DNA from: an uncultured Opitutia bacterium
GTDB lineage: Bacteria; Verrucomicrobiota; Verrucomicrobiia; Opitutales; Opitutaceae
Direction: 5' to 3'
DNA: 64,000 nt
NCBI GenBank assembly: GCA_903896015.1
Contig: CAITWF010000016.1
Span: 62,001 to 126,000, forward strand
Of this stretch, positions 55,983-64,000 are shown one piece after another. The notes beneath the pieces were generated by a model that had not been told where the DNA came from, ran no database searches, and saw only the letters and a program-made list of their open reading frames with translations. Position 1 is the stretch's first letter; the number at the start of each line of letters is the position of its first letter. The position numbers and the translations under genes were made by a program.

Positions 55983-57592
55983 GCCTGAAACGTTTCGCTT
56001 CCATCGCGCTCGCGACCGCGTCGCTCCGCGCGCAACCGGCGCCGCCGCCGAACCCCATCGCCGACGGCGGAAATTCGGACGGCTTCGACATGGCGCCCGA
56101 GACGCGCCTCGAAGTCGTTGAAGCCGCCAATGCGAAAATCAAAACGCCGCTGCCACCGGGACCGTTCGCGCCGACGTGGGAATCGTTAAAAAAACATTAC
56201 CGCGTGCCCGCGTGGCTCGACGAGGCGAAGTTCGGGCTCTCGATTCACTGGGGCCTCTACGCCGTGCCCGCCTACCACAATGAGTGGTATGAAAAACACA
56301 TGTATGCCCAGTTCCGCGCGTGGCACGCCGAGCACTTCGGCCCGCCCGACAAATTCGGCTACAAGGATTTCATCTCGCTCTTCCGGGCCGAGAAATTTGA
56401 TCCGGAGGCGTGGGCGGAGTTGTTCAAGAAATCCGGCGCGCGCTTCGTCGCGCCCACCGTGCAACACCACGACAACTTTGCGCTCTGGGACAGCAAGGTC
56501 ACGCCTTTCAATTCCATGGCGATGGGCCCGCACCGCGATCTCATGGGTGAACTCGCCAAGGCAATCCGCGCGCGCGGACTGAAGTTCGGTATTTCGAATC
56601 ACGGCATCGAAAATTTCCAATTCATCAACCCGCCAAAGGATCTCGCAGACGATCTGCGCGCGAAGCACGCCGACCTCTTCGATCCGCAGTGGGCGGATTT
56701 CTACAACTACGCCGACCGCAGCGACGCCGCTTGCGAAAAATTCCTGATCAACTGGTGGGACCGCAACATCGAGCTGATCGAGAATTTCCAGCCCGACCTG
56801 CTGTGGTTCGACAACGGCATCGACCAGCGCTACCTCGATCCACTCAAGCTCCGCATCGCCGCCTACTATTACAACCGCGCGATCGCTTGGGGCAGAGATG
56901 TCTCGATCACGACGAAAAAAGCGGCGTATTCGCCGACCAACAAAAACAGCCAGACCATCGCCTCGATCATCGATTTCGAAAAAATCGGTTCACGTTCGCC
57001 CAGCGGCATCCGCACCGGCAACTGGCAGGTCCACGAAACGATCGGCAGTCCCGCGTGGGGCTACACCAACGATCTGAAGGCATTTCCACCCGGCGTGATT
57101 ATCGCGCGGCTCGCCGACACCGTGGCGAAAAACGGCTGCTTCTTCCTGAACCTCTCTCCGAAAGCCGACGGCACCATCCCTCAGGATCAGCAGGACACGC
57201 TGCTGGCGGTCGGCCGCTGGCTCGACGTGAACGGCGAGGCGATCTACGGCACGCACAACTGGGCAACATTCGGCGTCGGCGGTGGCCGCGGCGAAAAAGG
57301 CCTGCACGTGCGCTTCACGGTGAAAGGCGACGCGCTCTATGCGATCGTGATCGGCATGTGGCCTGCGGGCGAAGTGAACCTCACGCCGATCGCTGCTCCG
57401 CTGTCTCTCGAAGGAAAAATCACGCGCGTGACGATGCTCGGCGCTCCAGACAAACTCGGCTTCGAGCAACGCGCGGACGGGCTGCACATCAAGCTACCCG
57501 CCGCCGCGCCGTGCGAGGACGCCTTCGTCTTCAAAATCAACGGCCTCAAAATGAACCCGCCGACCGCCACTCCCGACGGCAACCCGCTCTAA
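55979..57592 (+). CDS. GH29-type alpha-L-fucosidase
   Basis: 537 residues from a GTG start that overlaps the previous stop by four bases. Signal segment LKRFASIALATASLRAQ. GH29 hallmarks: AKFGLSIHWGLYAVPAYHNE (His-Trp-Gly entry), a His-His-Asp-Asn segment and the nucleophile Asp in PDLLWFDNGIDQRYLD, with LNLSPKADGTIPQDQ near the C-terminus of the barrel. The usual KHHDGF block reads QHHDNF here, so this copy diverges from textbook sequences. The predicted activity is release of alpha-L-fucose. The C-terminal 100 residues form a small beta domain. Confidence 0.9.
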   Translation: MSLKRFASIALATASLRAQPAPPPNPIADGGNSDGFDMAPETRLEVVEAANAKIKTPLPPGPFAPTWESLKKHYRVPAWLDEAKFGLSIHWGLYAVPAYHNEWYEKHMYAQFRAWHAEHFGPPDKFGYKDFISLFRAEKFDPEAWAELFKKSGARFVAPTVQHHDNFALWDSKVTPFNSMAMGPHRDLMGELAKAIRARGLKFGISNHGIENFQFINPPKDLADDLRAKHADLFDPQWADFYNYADRSDAACEKFLINWWDRNIELIENFQPDLLWFDNGIDQRYLDPLKLRIAAYYYNRAIAWGRDVSITTKKAAYSPTNKNSQTIASIIDFEKIGSRSPSGIRTGNWQVHETIGSPAWGYTNDLKAFPPGVIIARLADTVAKNGCFFLNLSPKADGTIPQDQQDTLLAVGRWLDVNGEAIYGTHNWATFGVGGGRGEKGLHVRFTVKGDALYAIVIGMWPAGEVNLTPIAAPLSLEGKITRVTMLGAPDKLGFEQRADGLHIKLPAAAPCEDAFVFKINGLKMNPPTATPDGNPL

Positions 57593-57605
57593 GATTTCTT
57601 TTCCT

Positions 57606-59243
57606 ATGAACACGCGTCTCCTCGCTCCCCTCATCTGCGCAATCCTCAGCAGCGTTCTTCGTGCGCAAACCCCCGGCGCACCTGCGGCGCCCGCCCCCGA
57701 TCTCGCGAAGAATCCGACTCCTGTTGTCGCCGCGCTCAATCCGGTACTACCGACGATTTTTGTCGCCGGTGATTCGACGGCCGCGCGTGGCAAGGGTGAG
57801 ACGCAACAAGGTTGGGGCGTGCCCTTCGCCGATTATTTTGATCCGGCGAAGGTGAACGTTGCCAACCGCGCCCGAGGCGGTCGCAGCAGCCGCACGTTCA
57901 TCGACGAAGGATCATGGGACAAAATTTTGGCCGACGCGAAAGCGGGTGATATCATCCTGATCCAGTTCGGCCACAATGACAGCAGCCCGGTGAACGAGCC
58001 GGAATCCGTCCCGGTGTCGGCCCGCCGCTCACGGGGTTCAATCCCGGGCCTCGGCGACGAGTCACGCGAGATCGACAACATCGTCACCAAGCAGCACGAA
58101 ATCGTGCACACGTTTGGCTGGTATATGAGGAAATACATCGCCGACGCGAAGGCGAAGGGCGCGCAGCCGATCGTGCTGTCCTGCACCGTGCGCAACATTT
58201 GGAAGGACGGCCATATCGAGCGCGGTCCCGGCCGCTACCGCGAGTGGGCCTATGATCTCGCGCGCGATGCCGCCGTGCCGTTCATCGATCTTTCGACGAC
58301 GATGGTGGACAAGTTCGAAGCGCTAGGTGAAGAGAAAACCAAGGCGATCTACCAGCAGGACCACACGCACTTCAACGCGATCGGCGCCGACCTGCATGCG
58401 GCGGGCGTCGTCGCAGGGTTGAAAGGGCTGCGGTTGAAGACATTTGATGAATTCCTTTCCGCAAAGGGCAACGCCGTCGGAGCCGACAAGATGGCGTGGC
58501 TGCGCCTGCCCGTGCCGCGCGATCGAGCGCTGCCGACGCTTTTCCTAGTCGGAGATTCCACTGTGCGCAACGGCCGCGGCGACGGTCAGGAAAAAGGTGG
58601 CCAGTGGGGCTGGGGCGATTTTCTCGCGCCGTATTTCGACACGGATAAACTCAACGTCTGCAATCGCGCCGTCGGCGGGACGGGCGTGCAGACCTACATG
58701 GTCGCCCATTGGGAAAGCGCGCTACGGCTGATGAAACCCGGCGACTTCGTGACGATCCAGTTTGGCCATAACGACAATCCGCCACGCGGCCCGCTGCCCG
58801 GCATCGGCGAGGAAACCGCCGAGCGTGAGAATTCGCGCACCAAGGAAAAGGAAACAGTGCACACGTGGGGCTGGTATCTTCGGAAATACATTGCCGATGC
58901 GCGCGCGAAGGGCGCCACGCCCATCGTCTGCTCGCTCATCCCACGCAAGACGTGGGGCAAGGATGGGAAAATCTCGCGCAACAAGGACACGTTCGCCGGT
59001 TGGGCCGCACAGGTCGCCGCCAGCGAGAAGGTCGCGTTTGTCGATCTCAACGAGCTGATCGCCGCCCGCTATGATGCGCTCGGCCACGACGCCGTGATGA
59101 AACTTTTTCCCGACGTCACGCCCGACGAGCACACGCACACGAATCGTGCCGGCGCTGAATTTAATGCCGAGGTCGTTGCGACAGCCGTGCGCGCTCTGCC
59201 CGACAGTCCTGTCGTCCCCTATCTCCGATCCACGAAGTCCTGA
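57606..59243 (+). CDS. Tandem rhamnogalacturonan acetylesterase (two SGNH domains)
   Basis: 545 residues with a signal peptide (LLAPLICAILSSVLRAQ). Two full SGNH/rhamnogalacturonan-acetylesterase domains lie in tandem. The first, about 45-290, has VAGDSTAARG, IQFGHNDSS and DHTHFNAIGAD. The second, about 310-530, has VGDSTVRNGRG, IQFGHNDNPP and DEHTHTNRAGAE. Each has its own Ser, Gly, Asn and Asp/His set, so both may be active. The enzyme should deacetylate galacturonosyl residues in rhamnogalacturonan-I, helping the lyase and GH28. A single-domain enzyme is the family norm. Confidence 0.9.
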   Translation: MNTRLLAPLICAILSSVLRAQTPGAPAAPAPDLAKNPTPVVAALNPVLPTIFVAGDSTAARGKGETQQGWGVPFADYFDPAKVNVANRARGGRSSRTFIDEGSWDKILADAKAGDIILIQFGHNDSSPVNEPESVPVSARRSRGSIPGLGDESREIDNIVTKQHEIVHTFGWYMRKYIADAKAKGAQPIVLSCTVRNIWKDGHIERGPGRYREWAYDLARDAAVPFIDLSTTMVDKFEALGEEKTKAIYQQDHTHFNAIGADLHAAGVVAGLKGLRLKTFDEFLSAKGNAVGADKMAWLRLPVPRDRALPTLFLVGDSTVRNGRGDGQEKGGQWGWGDFLAPYFDTDKLNVCNRAVGGTGVQTYMVAHWESALRLMKPGDFVTIQFGHNDNPPRGPLPGIGEETAERENSRTKEKETVHTWGWYLRKYIADARAKGATPIVCSLIPRKTWGKDGKISRNKDTFAGWAAQVAASEKVAFVDLNELIAARYDALGHDAVMKLFPDVTPDEHTHTNRAGAEFNAEVVATAVRALPDSPVVPYLRSTKS

Positions 59244-59263
59244 GCCGCTCGCCGGCCGCTTGC

Positions 59264-60478
59264 ATGAACCGTCATCTTCTCGCGCTCGGCTTCACCGCCC
59301 TCGCCGTCTCCCGCGCGCTCGCACAGGACAAATTTTCCGGCGTGCCGGCAGCCGAGCAGGCGTTCGTTACCAATGGTGAGATTTCCGGCGCAGTCATGCT
59401 GCTTGCCGACCGCGAGCACATTATGCACTTGTCCGCGATCGGCGTCAGCGATCTGGCCACTCAACGGCCGATGCAGACGGAAGATATCTTCTGGATCGCG
59501 TCGATGACGAAGCCGATTACCGCCGTCGGACTCGGCGTGCTGGTCGATGACCGCAAGGTCTCTTTCGACGATCCCGTCGAAAAATTCCTACCGGAATTTC
59601 ATGCGCCATGGGTGATCCAGGAAAGCACCGCGGACCGGCGCGTCCTCGTGAAAGCCGCCCGACCGATCACGCTGCGCGATCTGCTCACGCACACCAGCGG
59701 CCTCGGCGAATATCCAGCGACCGCTCCGCACTGGACAGTGTCGGAGTTCGCCAAGGTCGTCGCCCGTGAACCGTTGCGATTTCAGCCCGGCACCCGCTGG
59801 GCCTACTCGACAGCCGGGATCGATGTGATCGGGCGCGTCATCGAAGTGGTCAGCGGCGAAAGTTTCGCCGCGTTTCTCCAACAGCGAATTTTCGATCCGC
59901 TCGGCATGAATGACACCACTTTCTGGCTCAATGCCGAACAGGAAAAGCGCTTCGCCCACAACTACCGTCCCGACTCGGCCGGTAAACTCGTCGAGACGCC
60001 CATCGCCTACCTGTATGGTGGCACGACCAGCGATCGCGCGCGGCCCGCGCTCGGGGGCGCCGGACTCTTCTCCACCGCCGCGGATGTCGCGAAATTTTAT
60101 CAGGCCATGCTCAACCACGGTAAAGCCGCCGGCCATCGCGTGATCTCCGCCGCGACGCTGGCCGAAATGACGCGCAAGCAAACCGGCGACCTGAAGGCGC
60201 GCGCCGGCATGCCGTGGGGCCTCGGCTTCTGTGTCGTCGAGGAACCGGGCGCGATGGAGGCCAACGCCTATTTGTCGCCTGGCACGTTTGGACACGGCGG
60301 CGCACACGGCACGCAAAGCTGGGCCGACCCCGCGCACGGGCTCGTCTACGTTTTCATGATTCAACGCGCCGGTTTTCGCGGCAACCCCGACAACTCCGAT
60401 CCGCGTCGCGCTTATCAAGACGCGATCGGCGCCGCGCTAAAGATTCCCGCCGCGCCAAATACTTCCCCACCCCCATGA
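59264..60478 (+). CDS. Class C beta-lactamase-family serine hydrolase
   Basis: 404 residues with a signal peptide (LLALGFTALAVSRALAQ). The serine-lysine pair is in WIASMTKPITAVGLG (SxxK), the second motif is YSTAGIDVIG in place of YxN, and HGGAHGTQSW supplies the third. The preceding LRDLLTHTSGLGEYP is typical of EstB-like esterases rather than true beta-lactamases. In this cluster it probably acts as an exported esterase, perhaps on acetyl or feruloyl groups, but the substrate is unknown. It overlaps the next gene by ATGA. Confidence 0.88.
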   Translation: MNRHLLALGFTALAVSRALAQDKFSGVPAAEQAFVTNGEISGAVMLLADREHIMHLSAIGVSDLATQRPMQTEDIFWIASMTKPITAVGLGVLVDDRKVSFDDPVEKFLPEFHAPWVIQESTADRRVLVKAARPITLRDLLTHTSGLGEYPATAPHWTVSEFAKVVAREPLRFQPGTRWAYSTAGIDVIGRVIEVVSGESFAAFLQQRIFDPLGMNDTTFWLNAEQEKRFAHNYRPDSAGKLVETPIAYLYGGTTSDRARPALGGAGLFSTAADVAKFYQAMLNHGKAAGHRVISAATLAEMTRKQTGDLKARAGMPWGLGFCVVEEPGAMEANAYLSPGTFGHGGAHGTQSWADPAHGLVYVFMIQRAGFRGNPDNSDPRRAYQDAIGAALKIPAAPNTSPPP

Positions 60479-62007
60479 GCAACAAATACCCTTTTGCCGC
60501 ACTCCTCCTTGCGACGCCACTCGTCGCTGCGGTCCAACTCGCGAGCCCGTTCACCAGCCACATGGTGTTGCAGCGAGAGATGAAGGTCCCCGTCTGGGGC
60601 ACGGCCGAAGCCGGCGAAAAGGTCACCGTCGAATTCGCCGGCCAGAAAAAATCCGCAAGCGCCGGGGCCGACGGAAGATGGCGCATCGATCTCGCCCCGC
60701 TCACCGCGTCCGCCGAAAGTCGCGCGCTACTCGTAACTGGATCGAAAACCGCAGCGCCGCTGGAACTCGACGACGTGCTCGTCGGTGAAGTCTGGGTCGG
60801 CTCCGGGCAGTCGAACATGGATTTCAGCGTTTCGGTGAAGGTAAAATATTTCGCCGGCATCACCAACGAGGAACAGGAAATCGCCACCGCAAATTATCCG
60901 CTGATCCGGATGTTTACCGGCGGGGCATCGAAAACCTACGAGCCGCAGGCGCGCGTCGCCGGCGAGTGGAAAGTGTGCAGCCCGGCGACGGTGCCGGCGT
61001 TCTCCGCCGTCGGCTATATTTTCGCACGCGATCTCCAAAAAGAGATCAAAGTGCCGGTCGGCATCGTCACGCTCGCTTTCGGCGCGAGCACGGCCGAAGC
61101 GTGGATTCGCCGCGAGGCGATGATCGCCGACCCCAAGCTGAAGCCGCTGGTCGAGGGCTTCGATGCCAAGGTGAAGGCGTACGTGCCGCCCACTGCCGAC
61201 GAGGAAAAGCAATGGCAGGAAACCGTCGCCAAGGCCAAAGCCGACGGCAAGCGCGCCCCGCGCCGGGGGAAAAGCGATCCCGTGCAGGATCAGCACAACG
61301 CGACCGTGCTCTTCAATGGTATGGTCGCGCCCGTCATCCCCTTCGCGATTCGCGGTGTGATCTGGTATCAGGGCGAATCGATCGTGGGCGGCGACGCCGG
61401 TCGCCTGCTTTACCCCCACGCGCAGGCTACGCTCATCAAGGATTGGCGCACGCTGTGGGAGCAGGGCGATTTCCCTTTCTACATCGTGCAACTCGCCGGT
61501 CAGTATGCGGCGAGCAACAGTCCCGAAGTGCGCGAGGCGCAGGCCACGGTGCTCGGGTTGAAAAACACCGGCATGGCGGTCACCACCGATATCGGTGAGG
61601 CCAAGAACGTCCACCCGCACAATAAACAGGACGTCGGCGATCGCCTCGCGCGCATCGCACGGGCGAATGTCTACGGCGAGAAGCTCGAATTTTCCGGCCC
61701 GCAGTTTTCCGCGATGAAGATCGAACGCAGCTCCATTCGCGTGAGCTTCTCGCACCTCGGTGGAGGCCTCGTCGCGAAAGGGGGCGGCCCGCTCAAGTGG
61801 TTCGAAGTCGCAGGCGCGGACGGCAAATACGTCTCCGCAGACGCGACCATCGACGGTGACACGGTCGTCGTGCGCAACGTCTCCGTCGCCGCGCCCGTTG
61901 CGGTCCGTTACGCGTGGGTCAACTTTCCCGACGGCTGCAATCTCTTCAATGCCGCCGGTCTCCCCGGCGCACAATTCCGCAGCGACGCCCCGAAGTTGGA
62001 GCTTTAG
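60475..62007 (+). CDS. Sialate O-acetylesterase-like SGNH protein
   Basis: 510 residues from the ATG of MSNKYPFAALLLATPLVAAV, a signal peptide; the start overlaps the serine-hydrolase stop by four bases. The SASA/DUF303 architecture is clear: SPFTSHMVLQREMKVPVWG opening, nucleophile block VWVGSGQSNMDFSV, then IRGVIWYQGESIVGG and EAKNVHPHNKQDVG near the C-terminus. The usual Asp of the DIHP motif is Asn (NVHP), so the acid residue may be displaced. In plant-cell-wall loci such proteins usually deacetylate xylan or pectin rather than sialate. Confidence 0.88.
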   Translation: MSNKYPFAALLLATPLVAAVQLASPFTSHMVLQREMKVPVWGTAEAGEKVTVEFAGQKKSASAGADGRWRIDLAPLTASAESRALLVTGSKTAAPLELDDVLVGEVWVGSGQSNMDFSVSVKVKYFAGITNEEQEIATANYPLIRMFTGGASKTYEPQARVAGEWKVCSPATVPAFSAVGYIFARDLQKEIKVPVGIVTLAFGASTAEAWIRREAMIADPKLKPLVEGFDAKVKAYVPPTADEEKQWQETVAKAKADGKRAPRRGKSDPVQDQHNATVLFNGMVAPVIPFAIRGVIWYQGESIVGGDAGRLLYPHAQATLIKDWRTLWEQGDFPFYIVQLAGQYAASNSPEVREAQATVLGLKNTGMAVTTDIGEAKNVHPHNKQDVGDRLARIARANVYGEKLEFSGPQFSAMKIERSSIRVSFSHLGGGLVAKGGGPLKWFEVAGADGKYVSADATIDGDTVVVRNVSVAAPVAVRYAWVNFPDGCNLFNAAGLPGAQFRSDAPKLEL

Positions 62008-62013
62008 TTCGCG

Positions 62014-62985
62014 ATGAAGCTTTACCCGCGCTTTTTCGTTTTCGTCGGATTGCTCGTCACCACTGCGCTCCGCGCCCATGAGACTCCGCCCGTTCCCTCC
62101 GCTGCAGCCACGCCCATCCGCGTGCTCATCGTCGATGGGTTCAGCAACCACAACTGGCCGCTCAACACGGCGCTCATCCGCGGCATCATCGAGCCAAAAA
62201 AAATATTCGAAGTCTCCGTCTCAACCTCGCCGCCGCAGGCAGATTCGCCCGGTTGGGACACATGGCGGCCGAAGTTTTCGGATTACGATGTCGTGATCCA
62301 AACCTGCAACGACATCAACGGCGGTCCCTCGTGGCCGCGCGAAGTGCAGGTCGCGTTCGAGGAGTTCGTAGGGCAGGGCGGCGGCGTTTACGTCTGGCAC
62401 TCGGGCAACAATGCGTTTCCGGCTTGGGCCGCCTACAACGACATGATCGGTCTTGGATGGCGGAAAAAAGATTTCGGCGTCGCGATTTCGATCGATGAGA
62501 AGGAGCAACTCGTGCGCATCCCGGCCGGCGAGGGTCGCGATACGGGTCACGGCTCGCGCGTCGAGACCGTGGTGAAGCGGCTCGGCGAGCACCCGATTCA
62601 CGCGGGACTGCCGCGCGCGTGGCTCACGCCCGACATCGAAGTATACTATTATGCGCGCGGCCCCGCGAAAAGCCTCGAAGTGTTGTCCTACGGCTTCGAT
62701 CCGCGGACGCAGATGAACTGGCCGCTCGAGTGGACTGTCGCCTACGGCAAAGGGCGCGTCTACACCTCAACGTTTGGCCATGTGTGGAAAGACGATACGC
62801 AGCCCGCGCGCATGCGCTGCGCCGGCGTGCAGACCGTCGTCGTGCGCGCGCTGGAGTGGCTCGCGCACCGTCAAATTACCACGCCCGTGCCCGCCGATTT
62901 TCCGACTGCGACGGCCATTTCCGTGCGCGGCGAAATTGCCCTGCCCAACCACGCCGGCGCTACCGCCCGCCCGCCCGCCCCGTGA
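62014..62985 (+). CDS. ThuA-like (glutamine-amidotransferase-fold) exported protein
   Basis: 323 residues with a signal peptide (RFFVFVGLLVTTALRAHE). The ThuA/GATase1-like domain is seen in IRVLIVDGFSNHNWPLNTAL, YDVVIQTCNDINGGPSW, GGGVYVWHSGNNAFPAW, and the terminal GKGRVYTSTFGHVWKDD. ThuA proteins are linked to trehalose and polyol use and are frequent beside glycoside hydrolases, but no reaction is firmly assigned. It starts just after the SASA-like gene and its stop overlaps the GTG start of the following fucosidase gene. Confidence 0.85.
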   Translation: MKLYPRFFVFVGLLVTTALRAHETPPVPSAAATPIRVLIVDGFSNHNWPLNTALIRGIIEPKKIFEVSVSTSPPQADSPGWDTWRPKFSDYDVVIQTCNDINGGPSWPREVQVAFEEFVGQGGGVYVWHSGNNAFPAWAAYNDMIGLGWRKKDFGVAISIDEKEQLVRIPAGEGRDTGHGSRVETVVKRLGEHPIHAGLPRAWLTPDIEVYYYARGPAKSLEVLSYGFDPRTQMNWPLEWTVAYGKGRVYTSTFGHVWKDDTQPARMRCAGVQTVVVRALEWLAHRQITTPVPADFPTATAISVRGEIALPNHAGATARPPAP

Positions 62986-64000
62986 AAGCACTCCGTCTCG
63001 TCCTCGTCATGCTGGCCGCGCTGCCGGCGCTGGTTGCCGCGGCCACGCCAGCCATCCCCATGGCGCCGCCCGCGGCCGGACTGCCGGCCCTTCCCGCTGT
63101 CGTCCGCAACGAAGCCCAAGAGCAACAGGACGCGCGCCTGCGATGGTTTCGCGAGGCGCGCTTCGGGATGTTCATCCACTGGGGCGTTTACGCCGTGCCC
63201 GCCGGCACTTGGAAGGATCGCCACGGCGGGGAATGGATCATGAATCAGGCGAAGATTCCCGTCGCCGAGTATCGGGCGCTCGCGGCGCAGTTCACCGCGG
63301 CGCGGTACGATCCCGACGCGTGGGCGCAGCTCGCGGCGGACGCCGGCATGAAATACGTCGTGATCACCGCGAAACACCACGACGGATTCGCGCTGTTCGA
63401 CTCCGCGTATTCCGATTGGAACGCCGTGAAAGCCTCCGGCGCGAAACGCGATCTCATCGCACCGCTCGCCGCCGCCGTCCGCTCGAAGGGCCTGAAGTTC
63501 GGCACCTACTATTCGCAATCGCAGGACTGGACCAATCTCGGCGGCAGCAAGGGTCGCGATCAGCCGTGGGACGAGGCGCAAAAAGAGGGCGATTTCGACA
63601 CTTACTTAAAATGCATTGCCTTGCCGCAAGCACGCGAGCTCGTGGAAAAATTTCACCCCGACATCCTCTGGTGGGACACGGAGTATTCGATGACGCCGGA
63701 ACGGGCGCGACCGTTTTTCGACCTCGTCGTCGCTCACTCGAATCTCATCCACAACAGCCGACTTGGCGGTGGCGTGCTGGGCGACTTCCGCACCTCCGAA
63801 CAACGCATTCCCGCCAGCGCGATGCTCGGCCGCGCCCTCGAGGTCAACATGACCATCAACAGCTCGTGGGGCTACCGTGCCGACGACCTGAATTGGAAAT
63901 CCGCGCAGCAGCTGATCCGCAACCTCTCCGACATCGCAAGCAAAGACGGCAACTATCTTCTCAACATCGGCCCAACCGCCGACGGCATCATCCCGCAGCC
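62982..64000 (+). CDS. GH29-type alpha-L-fucosidase, second copy (cut by window end)
   Basis: The gene starts with GTG at 62982, overlapping the ThuA stop (GTGA), and is open to the last base, so the 3' end is outside the window. 339 codons are visible. Signal peptide (VLVMLAALPALVAAA). Typical GH29 blocks: ARFGMFIHWGVYAVPAGTWK, ITAKHHDGFALFDSAYSDW, the nucleophile in HPDILWWDTEYSMTPE, and NYLLNIGPTADGIIPQ. Unlike the other GH29 in this cluster it keeps the standard KHHDGF motif. Predicted exported alpha-L-fucosidase. Confidence 0.93.
   Translation, partial: MKALRLVLVMLAALPALVAAATPAIPMAPPAAGLPALPAVVRNEAQEQQDARLRWFREARFGMFIHWGVYAVPAGTWKDRHGGEWIMNQAKIPVAEYRALAAQFTAARYDPDAWAQLAADAGMKYVVITAKHHDGFALFDSAYSDWNAVKASGAKRDLIAPLAAAVRSKGLKFGTYYSQSQDWTNLGGSKGRDQPWDEAQKEGDFDTYLKCIALPQARELVEKFHPDILWWDTEYSMTPERARPFFDLVVAHSNLIHNSRLGGGVLGDFRTSEQRIPASAMLGRALEVNMTINSSWGYRADDLNWKSAQQLIRNLSDIASKDGNYLLNIGPTADGIIPQ

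Noticed and set aside
59264-60478. A beta-lactamase antibiotic-resistance gene
   Set aside because: The LLTHTSGL block and position inside an esterase and glycosidase cluster fit an EstB-like esterase; the YxN motif is replaced by YST.

Overview
The window is GC-rich DNA (roughly 65 percent by eye, G/C-rich third positions) that most resembles a chromosome of the Verrucomicrobiota, family Opitutaceae. The reasons are the DUF1549/DUF1553–DUF1501 gene pair, a TonB-dependent receptor with a short N-terminal box, a DUF3500 protein, many exported carbohydrate-active enzymes starting with ATG/GTG in ATGA/GTGA overlaps, and few strong Shine-Dalgarno sequences. The species cannot be named from the sequence. 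I saw no rRNA, tRNA, CRISPR array or complete mobile element.

Layout. 1-4.7 kb: the end of a class III nucleotide cyclase, a CII-like DNA-binding protein, sucC-sucD (TCA cycle) with a strong terminator, and an exported SGNH hydrolase. 4.7-5.9 kb (minus): a chorismatase/RidA-like enzyme. 6.1-12.6 kb (plus): a DUF1549/1553, DUF1501, PPC-domain and DUF3500 secreted-protein locus. 12.6-13.2 kb: a terminator-ended, possibly structured RNA region and an 86-residue integrase-arm-like protein. 13.2-29.7 kb (minus): a 1711-residue Sel1/coiled-coil/LysM protein, a YfhO-like membrane protein, an unknown 477-residue protein, prfB with a programmed +1 frameshift, a membrane pseudokinase, tatC, fcl and gmd (GDP-L-fucose synthesis), and an FMN reductase that follows valS (29.7-32.5 kb). 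32.6-41.2 kb (plus): glnD-like sensor, TonB-dependent receptor, SGNH hydrolase and a soluble GAF-GAF histidine kinase. 41.2-41.9 kb is an AT-richer patch with little coding signal. 42.1-48.7 kb (minus): two-ACT protein, HNH nuclease, DEAD-box-type helicase, and a four-gene sugar operon in which the SDR gene carries an in-frame stop.

48.9-64.0 kb (plus) is an eleven-gene run. Ten of its members look like a secreted pectin side-chain (rhamnogalacturonan-I) degradation locus: PL26-like exolyase, CBM9/PKD protein, GH28, acetyl-esterase-like hydrolase, GH29 fucosidase, tandem rhamnogalacturonan acetylesterase, class C serine hydrolase, sialate-O-acetylesterase-like SGNH protein, ThuA protein, and a second GH29 cut by the window end. 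Nearly all have signal peptides and several are translationally coupled. Backbone cleavage (PL26, GH28), deacetylation (several esterases) and defucosylation (two GH29) fit a single complex substrate. No transporter or regulator gene lies inside this stretch, so those may lie beyond the window.

The most notable observations are the prfB recoding site, the nonsense codon in an otherwise intact SDR, the esterase with two complete active sites, Gly/Arg/Pro-rich insertions inside two neighbouring pectinases, the pseudokinase, the giant Sel1/LysM protein, and the candidate RNA plus integrase-arm-like small gene.
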